This document shows positions 25,499 to 34,668 of a stretch of 64,000 nucleotides of DNA, in pieces. The translations under genes and the position numbers were made by a program. This DNA comes from Neolewinella lacunae (GTDB lineage: Bacteria; Bacteroidota; Bacteroidia; Chitinophagales; Saprospiraceae): contig NZ_JACSIT010000098.1 in NCBI RefSeq assembly GCF_014349155.1, forward strand, positions 54,033 to 118,032, written 5' to 3'. How positions within the stretch are numbered: position 1 is the first letter of the stretch; each line of letters starts with the position of its first letter. The notes beneath the pieces are model-generated. The model saw nothing but the letters and a program-made list of their open reading frames with translations. It searched no databases and was not told where the DNA came from.

Positions 25499-27031
25499 TT
25501 AGTTTTGCTGGTGCACTCCCGGGCCGGTGAGTTGGTTCAGAATGATCTCCCACAGGTGTTCGTAGGGCACGATTTCGGCGTCCTTGTTGCTGGCGTATTC
25601 TTTGGCATTCTGCATCCGTTCCAGGGTTTTTCTACCTTTCTGGTCGGCCAGTTGCCGGAAGAAGCTGCTCTGCGATGCGATGGATAGCAATTTGAAAAAG
25701 CAGTTATTCCGGAGGTTTTCGTCCTCGCGCAGGTAGCGCTTACAGTAGTTTGCCAACGCTTCTATGCGCTCGGTCACCTCATCGTACTCTTTCTGGACCA
25801 GCAGGAAGAGAATGTGGGTGATGAGCACCTGGGTGTTCATTCCCTTCTTGTTTTTTGAGTATGCAGGGACGTTATTGACGAACTTCCGCATCTTAAACTT
25901 GGGCAACTCGGGCCAATCTTCCTGTGGTGTTATCTTTCCCGCCAAGAACAGGACATTAACGTAGGCTTCCAGGATTTGCCAGTACTCGATGTGGCGTTCC
26001 AAAATCAGACTTTTCAACTTTGGCCGGTTGAGCTGGGCCAGTTCGAGGTAGGCCAGGTCGTAGTTGCCGGTGCGCAAGCCCAGCTGGATGGCGTATTCCG
26101 TAAGCTTGAGTTCGTTGATCGAGTTTTTGGAAATGGTCTTGCGAGCGAGTTCAATTTGCTCCAGCCCCCGCTGGTAGTCTCCCAGCTTTATCGTGCATTC
26201 CACCCGCGAGAGGGCCAGCATGCTCAAGGTAGAGTGGCTCGCCCCCTTACAGCGTTCGAGGGCCGCCGTACCGCGCAAGGATGCTTCGATGGCCTTTTCG
26301 TAAAGGCCTTGTTGCATGAAAGAGGTGATCTCCAGAATGGCGAAGATGCCCTGCAAGAGAGAGATGTTGGGGTACTTCGCCGGCAGGTGCGCACACTCGG
26401 CCACGAATTTGGCGGCCATGATGCCGATATCCATCGGCGAAGACCGTTGAGAGTAAATGCTGTTCCGGACCTGGCGGTAGCGGTTGTTCAGCAGGTCCAG
26501 GTCGTAAGCGGCTTCGCTGTAGTACGCGGCGAGCTGAAGATAGCGTTGAAATAGGTCTTCGCTGTAAGCGGTGCCCAGGTGCAGGCCCGCCAGCATCTCG
26601 GTCAGGCCGTGGTTGAGGTGAATGATCTCGTAGTCCTTTACGTACTGAAGCGTGAGCAACAACACTTTCCGGGCCGCATTGTGGGCACCCTTACCCGCCA
26701 GCATTCTTCCCGCTGCCAACTGTTGGTAGCCAAAATGGTAGGCCTGGTCGTAGGTCAGGTAGCTGGGCTCCTTGGGCTGCTCCATCAGAAAACACTGGAC
26801 CAGAATGTGGCGCAGGCGGGTCTTCAAAGTCTTATATTTGCCCAAAGTAGGCAGGCGGCCCTTCCCGTAGAGCACCTGTACGATCTCTTCCTCCGTTTTC
26901 TGTTCTTCCAGAATCAGGTCGTAGAGCTTGCGAATCTTCGAATCCTCCGCCGCAACGGTGCTGTTCCCCTCCAAAAGACGGATCACACTGCGGGGTTGAC
27001 AAGCTTTTACGAGTTCAATTAGTGATTTCAT
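25499..27031 (-). CDS. Helical-repeat (TPR-like) protein, unknown function
   Basis: 510 residues, almost all alpha-helical with TPR-like pairs (YEKAIEASLRGTAALERC, GDYQRGLEQIELARKTI, GNYDLAYLELAQLNR). The N-terminal ~90 residues (SKIRKLYDLILEEQKTEEEI ... KYKTLKTRLRHILVQ) resemble an N-terminal region I associate with a multi-copy Bacteroidota family, though I cannot confirm this. No signal peptide, membrane segment, HTH or enzyme motif is visible. It ends 3 bp from the last peptide ORF. A TACTTTTG box lies 4 bp before its ATG. It may sense or bind peptide (hypothesis from architecture only). Confidence 0.7.
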   Translation of the reverse strand: MKSLIELVKACQPRSVIRLLEGNSTVAAEDSKIRKLYDLILEEQKTEEEIVQVLYGKGRLPTLGKYKTLKTRLRHILVQCFLMEQPKEPSYLTYDQAYHFGYQQLAAGRMLAGKGAHNAARKVLLLTLQYVKDYEIIHLNHGLTEMLAGLHLGTAYSEDLFQRYLQLAAYYSEAAYDLDLLNNRYRQVRNSIYSQRSSPMDIGIMAAKFVAECAHLPAKYPNISLLQGIFAILEITSFMQQGLYEKAIEASLRGTAALERCKGASHSTLSMLALSRVECTIKLGDYQRGLEQIELARKTISKNSINELKLTEYAIQLGLRTGNYDLAYLELAQLNRPKLKSLILERHIEYWQILEAYVNVLFLAGKITPQEDWPELPKFKMRKFVNNVPAYSKNKKGMNTQVLITHILFLLVQKEYDEVTERIEALANYCKRYLREDENLRNNCFFKLLSIASQSSFFRQLADQKGRKTLERMQNAKEYASNKDAEIVPYEHLWEIILNQLTGPGVHQQN

Positions 27032-27035
27032 AGGG

Positions 27036-27043
27036 CAAAAGTA
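27036..27043 (-). promoter_or_regulatory. -7 box (TACTTTTG) adjacent to the start codon
   Basis: A perfect TAnnTTTG match whose 3' end is 4 bp from the ATG of the helical-repeat gene. Normal spacing would place the transcription start at or inside the start codon, so the mRNA may be leaderless. Confidence 0.45.
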
Positions 27044-27571
27044 CGGCTTTTTTTGTTCAAATCTTGAAGGGATAAAAAGCTGATAATCAGATGATTGATG
27101 AAAAATGTGGCAAAAAACGCCCTCATTTTCATGCTTACAAACCCAGGGAAACTGAACCAGGATTTCCCAAATTCCCCCCCTATCTTTGTCTTATCAAAGG
27201 GAGATGCGACGGCATCATGCTGCCCTTAAGGACAATCTCCGCCGGTCCCCTATACGACGCCGGCTTTTACAAACAGTGTTGTTCATAGTGTTATGTTTTG
27301 CGCCATGACCGATGAGGATAGGAAGGATTTTTTAATCAGGTCTCCGGTCATGGCGCTTTTTTTTCTTCGGGCAATTGCCTGCTTTCAGCACCCACTACGC
27401 GCCTTCTGCTGCCAAACGAAAAAGGCCCACGCCAGGGTGGGCCAATCTCAGGACGCGGGACTGCTGCCCCGCTTGTCTATAGTTAAACCTTACCAGTCTT
27501 TGCACCGCGCAGTACATTGCTGCAGATCAGATGCTGCCTGAACCAAGGGCGACTTCCCCTTCCTGCCGTTT
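27044..27571. other. Intergenic region with hairpin, no gene called
   Basis: About 530 bp. Two short open frames on plus (27091 and 27293) look random. It contains the long-stem structure at 27300-27364 and a GCCCAC/GTGGGC hairpin at ~27424-27441. Confidence 0.5.
27300..27364 (+). terminator. Long inverted repeat followed by T run
   Basis: GCGCCATGACCG at 27300-27311 and CGGTCATGGCGC at 27345-27356 form a perfect 12-bp stem around a 33-nt loop, followed by eight T. It acts in the plus direction. No plus-strand gene lies directly upstream, so it could mark the end of a small RNA or simply protect the region. Confidence 0.5.
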
Positions 27572-28090
27572 TTACACCGCCATCGGGCGTTCGCCGATCA
27601 GGGCCTTCAGTTTCTTGCGGGCGAGGAAAATTCTGCTTTTGACCGTCCCGATGGGAATGTTCAGATACCCGGAAATTTCGCTGTACTCGTAACCGCGGTA
27701 AAACATCAGAAAAGGAACACTGTAGATTTCGTTGATCTGCCGCAGTTTGCTCTGCAGCTCTTCCATGTTCATCTTGGCCTCGCCGCCGTTGGTGATGGAA
27801 CCGCGGTTTTCGGCGGCGTAGAGCATGTCCTCCACGGGCTCGTTAACGTGGCGGCGGTTTTTCATTTTCCGGTAGCGGTTGATGTAGGTGTTGCGCATGA
27901 TGGTGGAGGTCCAACTCTTAAAGTTGGTTCCCGTGGCAAACTTATCCCGGTGCTTGTAAGCGCGCAGTTTGGTCTCCTGCATCAGGTCCTGGGCGTCTTC
28001 GTAGTTGCGGGTCAGGCGGAGTGCAAAAGAAAACAGCAGGTTTTCCAGGCGGTCCATTTCACTTAAGAATTGCTGATTGGTCATGGTCAT
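27572..28090 (-). CDS. ECF-type RNA polymerase sigma factor
   Basis: 172 residues. Region 2 is visible in ENLLFSFALRLTRNYEDAQDLMQETKLRAYKH and FKSWTSTIMRNTYINRYRKMKN; region 4 in NEIYSVPFLMFYRGYEYSEIS ... IPIGTVKSRIFLARKKLKAL. Group 4 (ECF) by size. No anti-sigma factor is encoded next to it. Its neighbours (thioredoxin-like protein, response regulator, envelope-stress-like genes) suggest a stress role; the regulon cannot be read here. Confidence 0.9.
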   Translation of the reverse strand: MTMTNQQFLSEMDRLENLLFSFALRLTRNYEDAQDLMQETKLRAYKHRDKFATGTNFKSWTSTIMRNTYINRYRKMKNRRHVNEPVEDMLYAAENRGSITNGGEAKMNMEELQSKLRQINEIYSVPFLMFYRGYEYSEISGYLNIPIGTVKSRIFLARKKLKALIGERPMAV

Positions 28091-28487
28091 CTTGGCTGGT
28101 CGTTTATTTTTTTTTGAGCACGCCGTTGTTTGGCTGCTTAGGTTATTTCAAGGATCGTGCCAAAGATGTAATCAATTCGTTTTCAGTTATTTATGCTTTC
28201 GGTTGGGGCCAGGTTCTTTCCTGATATGTCGTACCCGTACGAAATACAATACTTTTGCACGGGTCCGGCAGCGTGGCAGATCGGGTGGGCCAGAAAAAAG
28301 TAACGGGTGGTGTAAACATGCCCCACCACAATGCTTTCTATTGCGGAAAGCAGCGGGCAGGTAGCCAGTGGCGGTAGGGCTCCGCCTCCGCAGTACGTTC
28401 ACCATTCGGGCGCGGCCGCAGGTGCAGGGAGACGGCTTAGGAGGAGCAATGAAAGACCCTGCAAGCGCGTAAATAACCTTTAAAGAG
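28091..28487. other. Divergent intergenic region with promoter-like box and 18-bp motif
   Basis: 397 bp between the sigma factor and the thioredoxin-like gene. TACTTTTG at 28250-28257 fits a plus-strand -7 box. An exact copy of the dispersed motif is at 28408-28425. Confidence 0.5.
28408..28425 (+). repeat. 18-bp dispersed motif, exact copy
   Basis: GGGCGCGGCCGCAGGTGC, 62 bp before the thioredoxin-like gene. Confidence 0.9.
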
Positions 28488-28823
28488 ATGCCATCTACAC
28501 GAAACCGAGGTATGTTAGAGACAATTGATGATCAAAACATCGGGCCGCTCCTGGCCAGCGAAGGGCTCACCGTCCTACTGATGTCTTCCCCCTGGGACGG
28601 TAACGGAATCATCCTGCGGTCCATCATCGTGGGCCTGACGGAGCGATTCCCTGGCGTGCACTTCCGCGAAGCTGCGTACGAAACTTCACCCCGCCTGGCC
28701 CGCCTGTTCAACCTTACCAGCCCTCCGGGGCTTCTCCTCATAGTGGATGGTGAGTTGGTGGAACGCCTCACCAAGCCGGTCAGCGCCGGAAAAATTGTCG
28801 AACTCATCCAAAACTTGATCTGA
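28488..28823 (+). CDS. Thioredoxin-like fold protein without CxxC
   Basis: 111 residues. TVLLMSSPWDGNGIIL takes the place of the thioredoxin WCxxC strand-helix (here SPWDGNG), followed by LARLFNLTSPPGLLLIVDGE with the cis-Pro strand and a C-terminal helix. It has the thioredoxin topology but no redox cysteines, so a binding or scaffolding role is more likely than disulfide exchange. The start could instead be ATG at 28512. Confidence 0.72.
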   Translation: MPSTRNRGMLETIDDQNIGPLLASEGLTVLLMSSPWDGNGIILRSIIVGLTERFPGVHFREAAYETSPRLARLFNLTSPPGLLLIVDGELVERLTKPVSAGKIVELIQNLI

Positions 28824-28986
28824 GGGCCGTCGCCACAAAATAAACCGCTTTTCCGCTCCCCGGGTACGCGCAACTAATGCAGGATCAGCCTTCCGCCACT
28901 CGGGTCCACCGCAAGCAAATACTAAGTCTCTTCCAATAAGCCCCGCCCTTCCTTCTTATCAATAGTCTCCCCCGAATAAGTAACCC

Positions 28987-29520
28987 ATGAAAGACGAAGC
29001 ATTCAAAGTTTTCATCCTGGAGGATATGCCCGAAGACATGGCGCTCAACAAGCGGCAAGTAAGAAAGTACAATCCTTCCGTCCTTTTTGCTTCAGCCACC
29101 AACCGGGTGGAATTTGAAGCAAAACTGGTGGATTTTCAGCCAGATCTGGTCCTCTCGGATTATAACCTGCCCGATATGAACGGACTGGAGGCCCTGCTCT
29201 ACGTGCGTGAACACCTCGATGCAACGCCGTTCATTTTCATCACCGGCATCTTGAACGACGAAGAGAAGGTGGCCGATACCATTTTAAACGGTGCTTCCGG
29301 TTACCTGCTGAAAGAAAACATTAAGAACCTCCCGGAACTGCTGGCCGCCGTTATGGAAAAGCACCAGGGCGTTCTGGCCCAGAAGGAAAAGGAGTGGGAG
29401 CGCCGCCGCAACAACCAGCTGCTGCTCCAAAAGGGCATCGCCGCCCTGCGCAACGGAGAATTGAACGATCTGGAGACGCTCATCCGCGATCTTCAGGAGG
29501 TCTCGGATAACTTGCCGTAA
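28987..29520 (+). CDS. Single-domain response regulator (orphan)
   Basis: 177 residues. A receiver domain (residues ~4-125) has the acidic pair in LEDMPED, the phospho-acceptor Asp in VLSDYNLPDMNG, Thr/Gly in FITG and the conserved Lys in YLLKENI. A ~50-residue helical, Arg/Glu-rich tail follows (EKEWERRRNNQLLLQKG). No DNA-binding or enzyme output domain and no histidine kinase nearby. It probably works by protein binding, as CheY- or Spo0F-like regulators do. Confidence 0.9.
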   Translation: MKDEAFKVFILEDMPEDMALNKRQVRKYNPSVLFASATNRVEFEAKLVDFQPDLVLSDYNLPDMNGLEALLYVREHLDATPFIFITGILNDEEKVADTILNGASGYLLKENIKNLPELLAAVMEKHQGVLAQKEKEWERRRNNQLLLQKGIAALRNGELNDLETLIRDLQEVSDNLP

Positions 29521-29701
29521 CCCACGCCGGCAGCGGCAATGAGAAACTGATCGACCCGCCGCAGAAAAACTTTTCCTTTTTGTCCTCCAAATACCTACGC
29601 AGCGAACAAACTAAAGGAGTCGCGCGCTTATATTAGCACAGTCTGACAGCAAAGGGCTCTTAACAACCATCTATTTATTTTAACTCAAAAACCTAACAAC
29701 A

Positions 29702-30130
29702 ATGGATAACCGGAATGATTCAGGAAAAGGCTGGGCACTCGGCTTCGGCCTTCTGGCTGGCATCGCCATCGGCTACTACCTCAACTCAAACGAAGGCCGT
29801 GCGGCCCGCCGCCGTGCCCAGGTACAATTCGATGAGTACGGCAACCAGGTAAAGGAATATGGCCAGGAACTCTCTTCACGCGCTACCGAACTGGCAAAAG
29901 AGGCGAAAGAAAAAGGCCGCGATGTTTACCAGCAAGCAGTTGGCAAAATCGAGCAAGGCAAGGAGTGGGCTGCCGAGACGGCCAATTCCGTAAAAAGCAC
30001 GGTGACGGACAAAGCACAGGCTTTCCGCTCTTCTGCGGCTGAAGCCGCTGACGAAGCAGAATCCAGCTTCCAGCGTGGCGTCAACAAGGCCAAAAACAGC
30101 CTGGATACCAAACTCAACAGCGCGAAATAG
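29702..30130 (+). CDS. YtxH-like stress protein
   Basis: 142 residues. One N-terminal transmembrane helix (WALGFGLLAGIAIGYYL) with the Gly zipper typical of YtxH, then a long charged amphipathic helix rich in Ala, Lys, Glu and Gln, resembling apolipoprotein or LEA-type repeats. YtxH proteins are general-stress proteins in Firmicutes. It heads a three-gene group with the holin-like and the next membrane-linked protein. Confidence 0.78.
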   Translation: MDNRNDSGKGWALGFGLLAGIAIGYYLNSNEGRAARRRAQVQFDEYGNQVKEYGQELSSRATELAKEAKEKGRDVYQQAVGKIEQGKEWAAETANSVKSTVTDKAQAFRSSAAEAADEAESSFQRGVNKAKNSLDTKLNSAK

Positions 30131-30287
30131 GCCAGTAGCCCATTAGCACAACGTCCGGGCCAAGCCAGACTTGGCCCAAGCGTGAAGCGGCCGCCGGAGC
30201 ACCACCATGCACCCGCGGCTGCTTCCGCGTTTCAGGCGGCGAGGACTCCGCCGGCACACTACCAAACTGAGATCGTCAACCCAAGCT

Positions 30288-30662
30288 ATGCAAACCAAAA
30301 ATCAATTACTGGAACAACTCGGGGAATCGTACGGATACTTTAGCGTATTGGTAGACCGCAAAATCGAAGCCTATAAATTAACCGTCGCCGAGCGTTCGGC
30401 GCTGACGGCAGCCGGGATCGTGGCAGCACTCGTCCTCACCTTGCTGGGGTTCGCCGCCGTCCTCTTTGGACTTATCGCCCTGGCCTTTTACCTGGCGGGG
30501 GATATGGACAGTGCCGCGCGGGGGTTCGGCTGGGTGAGCCTACTCTTAGTAGGCACTTTCCTGTTGGTGCTGGCCCTGCGGAGGTTCCTGATCGTCAACC
30601 CCATTATTGCTAAAGTCATCGACATTTTCTTTGCTGAAGACAAAGACCCTGACCATGAATGA
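30288..30662 (+). CDS. Holin-like / DUF1469-type membrane protein
   Basis: 124 residues. The N-terminal helix (QLLEQLGESYGYFSVLVDRKIE) is followed by two transmembrane segments (ALTAAGIVAALVLTLLGFAA and FGWVSLLLVGTFLLVLALR). This matches the holin-superfamily III pattern, which in Bacteroidota is usually linked to envelope stress rather than phage lysis. The ATG at 30288 is preferred because the upstream frame encodes Arg-rich, unrelated sequence. Confidence 0.75.
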   Translation: MQTKNQLLEQLGESYGYFSVLVDRKIEAYKLTVAERSALTAAGIVAALVLTLLGFAAVLFGLIALAFYLAGDMDSAARGFGWVSLLLVGTFLLVLALRRFLIVNPIIAKVIDIFFAEDKDPDHE

Positions 30663-31134
30663 TACCCGCCAAGTTTCCACCCTTCGCCAGCTGCGCGAAA
30701 GGAAGGCCGAATTAAAAGCCGCCACGCGCCTGTCCCAGGCCGAGTTGGTGGATAGCCTCGGTACCACGCAGCGCCAAACGGGAGACTATCTCCTGAAACG
30801 GATCATTCTGCCAGCAGGAGCCGTGGTAGTGACGGCCTACGTGGCTAAAAAACTTCTTTTCCGCAACAAACACACCTACAGTAGCGAAGCAAAAGCGGCC
30901 AGCCCCCTGGCCATCCAGCGTACAGTCTATCCCGAAGACTACCCCGCTGCTGCCGCCCCGGACCCGCACCGCTTGGCCCCTGCGGAGCATAAAATACTGC
31001 GAAGCAAAACTCCCGCCGAAGAACCGTCAAATGACGGCTTCAATTTCAGGCCCATCCTGTCCTTCGCCGGCAGCATGGCCATTCCCGCCATCAAGGCCAT
31101 CTACCAGCAACTGAACAAAAAGGACGACGCCTAA
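30655..31134 (+). CDS. Small protein with one membrane segment, unknown function
   Basis: 159 residues. The ATG at 30655 overlaps the preceding stop by 8 bp, so translation is coupled. Residues 1-40 are charged helix; LLKRIILPAGAVVVTAYVAKKLLF is a hydrophobic segment with Lys/Arg on both sides; the C-terminus (FAGSMAIPAIKAIYQQL) is a short hydrophobic tail. No family is recognised. The set with YtxH- and holin-like genes suggests an envelope-stress operon. Confidence 0.72.
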   Translation: MNDTRQVSTLRQLRERKAELKAATRLSQAELVDSLGTTQRQTGDYLLKRIILPAGAVVVTAYVAKKLLFRNKHTYSSEAKAASPLAIQRTVYPEDYPAAAAPDPHRLAPAEHKILRSKTPAEEPSNDGFNFRPILSFAGSMAIPAIKAIYQQLNKKDDA

Positions 31135-31193
31135 GTCGATCCCGTCCACGCCGCAGCCCCTTCCCAATCTCCGGGAAGCCCTACCTTCACGGC

Positions 31194-32225
31194 ATGGCAG
31201 CGAAGGTATTGATCGTCCGGTTTTCTTCCATTGGAGACATTGTGCTTACCACTCCCGTGATCCGTTGCATCCGGGAGCAAACGGGGGCGGAGGTACACTT
31301 TCTGACGAAGGCTTCCTTTGCCGGGGTGCTGGCGGCCAATCCTTACCTCGCCCGGGTGTGGACCATCCAGCAAGACCTGGCCGAGGTGCTGCCCGCCCTC
31401 CGGGCCGAGGCTTTTGATCACATCATCGACTTGCACGGCAACCTGCGGACCCTGCTTCTCAAGGCCCGGCTCTTTTTATCCCCCGCTTTGCACCTGCGGC
31501 CGCGCCCGGGTCTGCATACTTTCAATAAACTCAATGGCCCCAAATTCCTGCTCACCCGGTTCGGGGTTGACCGGATGCCAGGCGTCCACATCGTGGATCG
31601 CTACCTGGCTGCGGCGGCTCCTCTGGGGGTGAAAAACGACGGGCGGGGCCTCGACTTTCACCTCTTGCCCGCCGATGCAGTCGATCTGGCTGCCGAAGGT
31701 TTACCCCCTCAATATCTGGCTTTCGTCATCGGTGCCGCCCACGCAACGAAGTGCCTGACGGAAGAACAAATGGCCGCCTTCTGCCAGCAGTTCAACCACC
31801 CCGTTATTCTGTTGGGCGGCCCCGCTGAACGCGCTGCGGGCGAAAGAATTGCCGCTGGCATGGGCCACGTCACCAACGCCTGCGGTCGCTTTTCCCTGCG
31901 GGGTTCGGCCGACCTGATCCGCCAGGCCCAGGTGGTAGTAACCCACGATACCGGACTGATGCACATCGCCGCAGCTTTCCGCAGGCCCATCGTCAGTGTG
32001 TGGGGCAATACTGTCCCGGCATTGGGTATGTACCCCTACCTGCCGGGCGAGGAAGCTACCGAAAAAGCGAGGCGGCAGGAGGTGTTGGGTCTCTCCTGCC
32101 GCCCCTGCTCAAAAATCGGGTATCAGCAATGCCCTAAGGGCCATTTCCGGTGTATCCGGGATCAAGATCCTACGGCCATTGTCCGCCTGGCCGAGGCCAT
32201 TTTAGCCACTAACGGACGACGGTAA
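31194..32225 (+). CDS. Glycosyltransferase family 9 (heptosyltransferase-like)
   Basis: 343 residues. KVLIVRFSSIGDIVLTTPVIRCIRE is the GT9 N-terminal motif, and VVTHDTGLMHIAAAF with GNTVPALGMYP the conserved C-terminal sugar-nucleotide site. GT9 enzymes add heptose from ADP-heptose to the LPS core. Bacteroidota cores differ, so heptose is not certain. A copy of the 18-bp motif is inside the gene at 31490-31507. The last 17 bp overlap the convergent M12B-like gene. Confidence 0.87.
   Translation: MAAKVLIVRFSSIGDIVLTTPVIRCIREQTGAEVHFLTKASFAGVLAANPYLARVWTIQQDLAEVLPALRAEAFDHIIDLHGNLRTLLLKARLFLSPALHLRPRPGLHTFNKLNGPKFLLTRFGVDRMPGVHIVDRYLAAAAPLGVKNDGRGLDFHLLPADAVDLAAEGLPPQYLAFVIGAAHATKCLTEEQMAAFCQQFNHPVILLGGPAERAAGERIAAGMGHVTNACGRFSLRGSADLIRQAQVVVTHDTGLMHIAAAFRRPIVSVWGNTVPALGMYPYLPGEEATEKARRQEVLGLSCRPCSKIGYQQCPKGHFRCIRDQDPTAIVRLAEAILATNGRR
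31490..31507 (-). repeat. 18-bp dispersed motif, exact copy inside a gene
   Basis: Minus orientation, in the GT9 gene, read in frame as HLRPRP. The preceding CTCTTTTTATCCCCCGC resembles the pyrimidine-rich stretch beside intergenic copies. Confidence 0.88.
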
Positions 32226-34668
32226 AGCGCTGACTGTCGCCGCCCGTGCCGTCGTCGTACCGGAAAACGTAGGTCCCGGGAGGCAGGCTGGCTACGGAGA
32301 ACTCCAAGCGGTCCGTGCCCGTTTCACCGCTTAAGACCGTGCGGCCGGTGAGGTCGATGACCTGGTAGCTGCGGACTTCTTTGCCCGCCGGCAGCAGCAC
32401 CTGGACGCGGCTGCTGGCCGGATTGGGCAACAATTGCAAGCTTTCTTGGGCGTCGGGTTCCGCCAGGTTTTCGGGCAGGCTGGCCGTACGGCACGGTGGA
32501 CCTTCGGAAATTTGTACGTCCCGGAAGTAACTGTTGCCGTCGCGCGTGCCTACGTCGTGGTCGGCGGTAAAGAAAAGATAGACAGCTTCGCCGATGTAGA
32601 ATTGGCCGACGGGGATTTCGTAGTACTTCCACTGTCCGTTGCCCGGATAGTTGTCGTAATTGCCAATGCCCCAATTCTGGGTGCCGTACAGGCGGAAGGT
32701 GAGGTTCGAGGAAATTACGTCGTTGTCGTCAAAGCCGATGCCGTTGACTTCGGCTTCCTTCGTAGAGCGGAACCAGAAGGAGAGGACGGTGCTGGGGGTG
32801 ATGGTATAGGAGAGGTTTACCCTTTTCCAGGCATTGCGCTGGATGAACAAGGTGCGTCCCTGATCGAGGATGCTCTGGGTGCCGGCGTCCTGATTGGTGC
32901 CGTAGGAGGTAACGGGCTGTTGGATAAAGTCGATCTCCAGGCAGTCTTCGCCTGCGGGCGGCAGGTCCGGCAGGCAGAAGTCAACAATCTGCAGGGTATC
33001 GAAATCACTGCCGCGGCCCAGGATCGTCCCGGAAGAATCGATGAGTTCAAAACGTCCGTTGCCGTAATCGCAGCAGATGCCGTCGAAGTCGCTGTCCTTA
33101 ATTTCAAAAAGGTAGCAGCCGTTGGGGACGCAGACGGTGTCCCGGACGACGCGGCCCTTCTGCTTCTTGGGGTAGGGGCCACCGCTGGCAACTACCTGCC
33201 CCGCTTCGCTGCGGATCCTCCAGGTCGTTTCCATACCGAAATCGTCGAGGGTAAGGTTTACGAAAACGGTCTGGGCCGGGCAGGTTTTGATGTAAGGCGG
33301 GTCTTCTTCCTCTTCGTCATCGTCGCCACCCGTTCCACCGCCGGGGGGTGGGGGTGGGGGCGGGGTGTTGCAGGTGGCTTGGACGCAGCCCTGGGCGGCG
33401 GCGACGCGGTTAGCGATCACGGCCGAGGGCTGGGGGCCGAAGCCGTTGAGGAAATTGATGCCGGCCGGGCTGAGGTGGCAGTAAGACATGATCGTTCCTC
33501 CGTTGGCGGGGTAGGAGGGGGTACCACAGGTGCCTTCGGTAAAGCCAGGGCAACCGTCGATGGCCGTCCCATTGCCGTTCCACGCACAGGCGTGGGTGTG
33601 CTGGCTGCCCATCAGGTGGCCGAGTTCGTGGGCAATGACCATCGTTGACCAGCTGTAGACGGGCACGGCCGCAAAATTGGAACGGATGCTGGAAAAACTG
33701 AGCTTTGCCGCGTTGAGCGGATGACAAAGTCCGTTGAGCACCGCAATACCGCCGCTGGCCTGGTAGCTGAGCAACTGTGCCAAATCTCCGTTGAAGGAGG
33801 TGCGAATGGACTGAAACTGCGTAAGCATCGCGCTGCTGGTAGAACCGGCGTAGGGGCTGATGCGGTCCCAGACCAGCATTTCGCTGATGCGTAAGTTGAC
33901 GCCGATCTGGCCGTAGAGGATGCTGACCTCATTGAAGTTGGCAGCAACGTGCTGGGCAGTAGCCATTACGCTGCCCTTATCGAAGAAAATATCGTAATCA
34001 ACTTCAAAGAAGATGTCGACGCAGCCGCCAGCGGATTTTTCTGCCCCCGGGGGCGCGAGTTCTTTGCCGGTGTAGGGCAGGCCGGTATCGGCGGTGGCGC
34101 AGTCGAGTTCCTGGCGTTGGAGCAATTGCCGGTCGGGGAACAGGACGTAGGTGGCCACGGGGGCTGATTTTTGCTGCCCCTGCACTTTGCCGAGGGCCAG
34201 CCTTTCGCCGCCGGGCAGGTTGAGGGTTGCCCGCAGCTCATCGTCGAGCAGGCTCAGGCTCACCTGGCTGCCGGGCTGGCCAAGCACTTCGCCGCGGTAG
34301 TGGGCACCGAGGTTAGCCCGGGGAATTTCGACACCGGTGGAAGCGCTGCGTAAGCGGAAATCGTGGCGCAGAAAGTCGTTGCGTTCCAGGCGAAGGGTCA
34401 GGCCAGCGGGATACAACTGGCTGCCGGGTAAGTCCAGCGTCCAGGACTGCGGGGCGGCGTCGCGGAAGCTGGCGTAGGTCTCCGCATCGGCGGTGAAAAG
34501 GGCAAAATCATTCAATTCCGCCAGCAATTCCGCCGGAGCAGACTTATTGGTCAGCGCCCGAAACAGTTCCCCGGGCGGCAGTGCGGTGTGTGCAGACCGG
34601 ATCTGCGCAGTAAGTGATAATGTGCTCATTACCACGGTGGCAACGAGAAATAAGTTCCTTAAATGCAT
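32209..34668 (-). CDS. Secreted M12B-like (adamalysin-type) metalloprotease with T9SS sorting domain
   Basis: 819 residues. The signal peptide is MHLRNLFLVATVVMSTLSLT. A propeptide-like region spans ~20-190. The catalytic zinc site is AHELGHLMGSQHTH with the Met-turn in GGTIMSYCHL, the reprolysin pattern. A Pro/Gly/Asp-Glu linker, then a Cys-rich module with NGCYLFEIKDSDFDGICCDYG (the same module occurs in the M43 protease at 16.8 kb) and a jelly-roll-like domain follow. The C-terminus LQLLPNPASSRVQVLL ... PPGTYVFRYDDG is a type A T9SS sorting domain. The ATG at 34668 is set by the signal peptide; a start at 34809 has no support. Confidence 0.88.
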   Translation of the reverse strand: MHLRNLFLVATVVMSTLSLTAQIRSAHTALPPGELFRALTNKSAPAELLAELNDFALFTADAETYASFRDAAPQSWTLDLPGSQLYPAGLTLRLERNDFLRHDFRLRSASTGVEIPRANLGAHYRGEVLGQPGSQVSLSLLDDELRATLNLPGGERLALGKVQGQQKSAPVATYVLFPDRQLLQRQELDCATADTGLPYTGKELAPPGAEKSAGGCVDIFFEVDYDIFFDKGSVMATAQHVAANFNEVSILYGQIGVNLRISEMLVWDRISPYAGSTSSAMLTQFQSIRTSFNGDLAQLLSYQASGGIAVLNGLCHPLNAAKLSFSSIRSNFAAVPVYSWSTMVIAHELGHLMGSQHTHACAWNGNGTAIDGCPGFTEGTCGTPSYPANGGTIMSYCHLSPAGINFLNGFGPQPSAVIANRVAAAQGCVQATCNTPPPPPPPGGGTGGDDDEEEEDPPYIKTCPAQTVFVNLTLDDFGMETTWRIRSEAGQVVASGGPYPKKQKGRVVRDTVCVPNGCYLFEIKDSDFDGICCDYGNGRFELIDSSGTILGRGSDFDTLQIVDFCLPDLPPAGEDCLEIDFIQQPVTSYGTNQDAGTQSILDQGRTLFIQRNAWKRVNLSYTITPSTVLSFWFRSTKEAEVNGIGFDDNDVISSNLTFRLYGTQNWGIGNYDNYPGNGQWKYYEIPVGQFYIGEAVYLFFTADHDVGTRDGNSYFRDVQISEGPPCRTASLPENLAEPDAQESLQLLPNPASSRVQVLLPAGKEVRSYQVIDLTGRTVLSGETGTDRLEFSVASLPPGTYVFRYDDGTGGDSQRFTVVR

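Noticed and set aside
30288..30662. Holin-like gene as evidence for a prophage
   Set aside because: No other phage genes are nearby; the context with YtxH suggests envelope stress.
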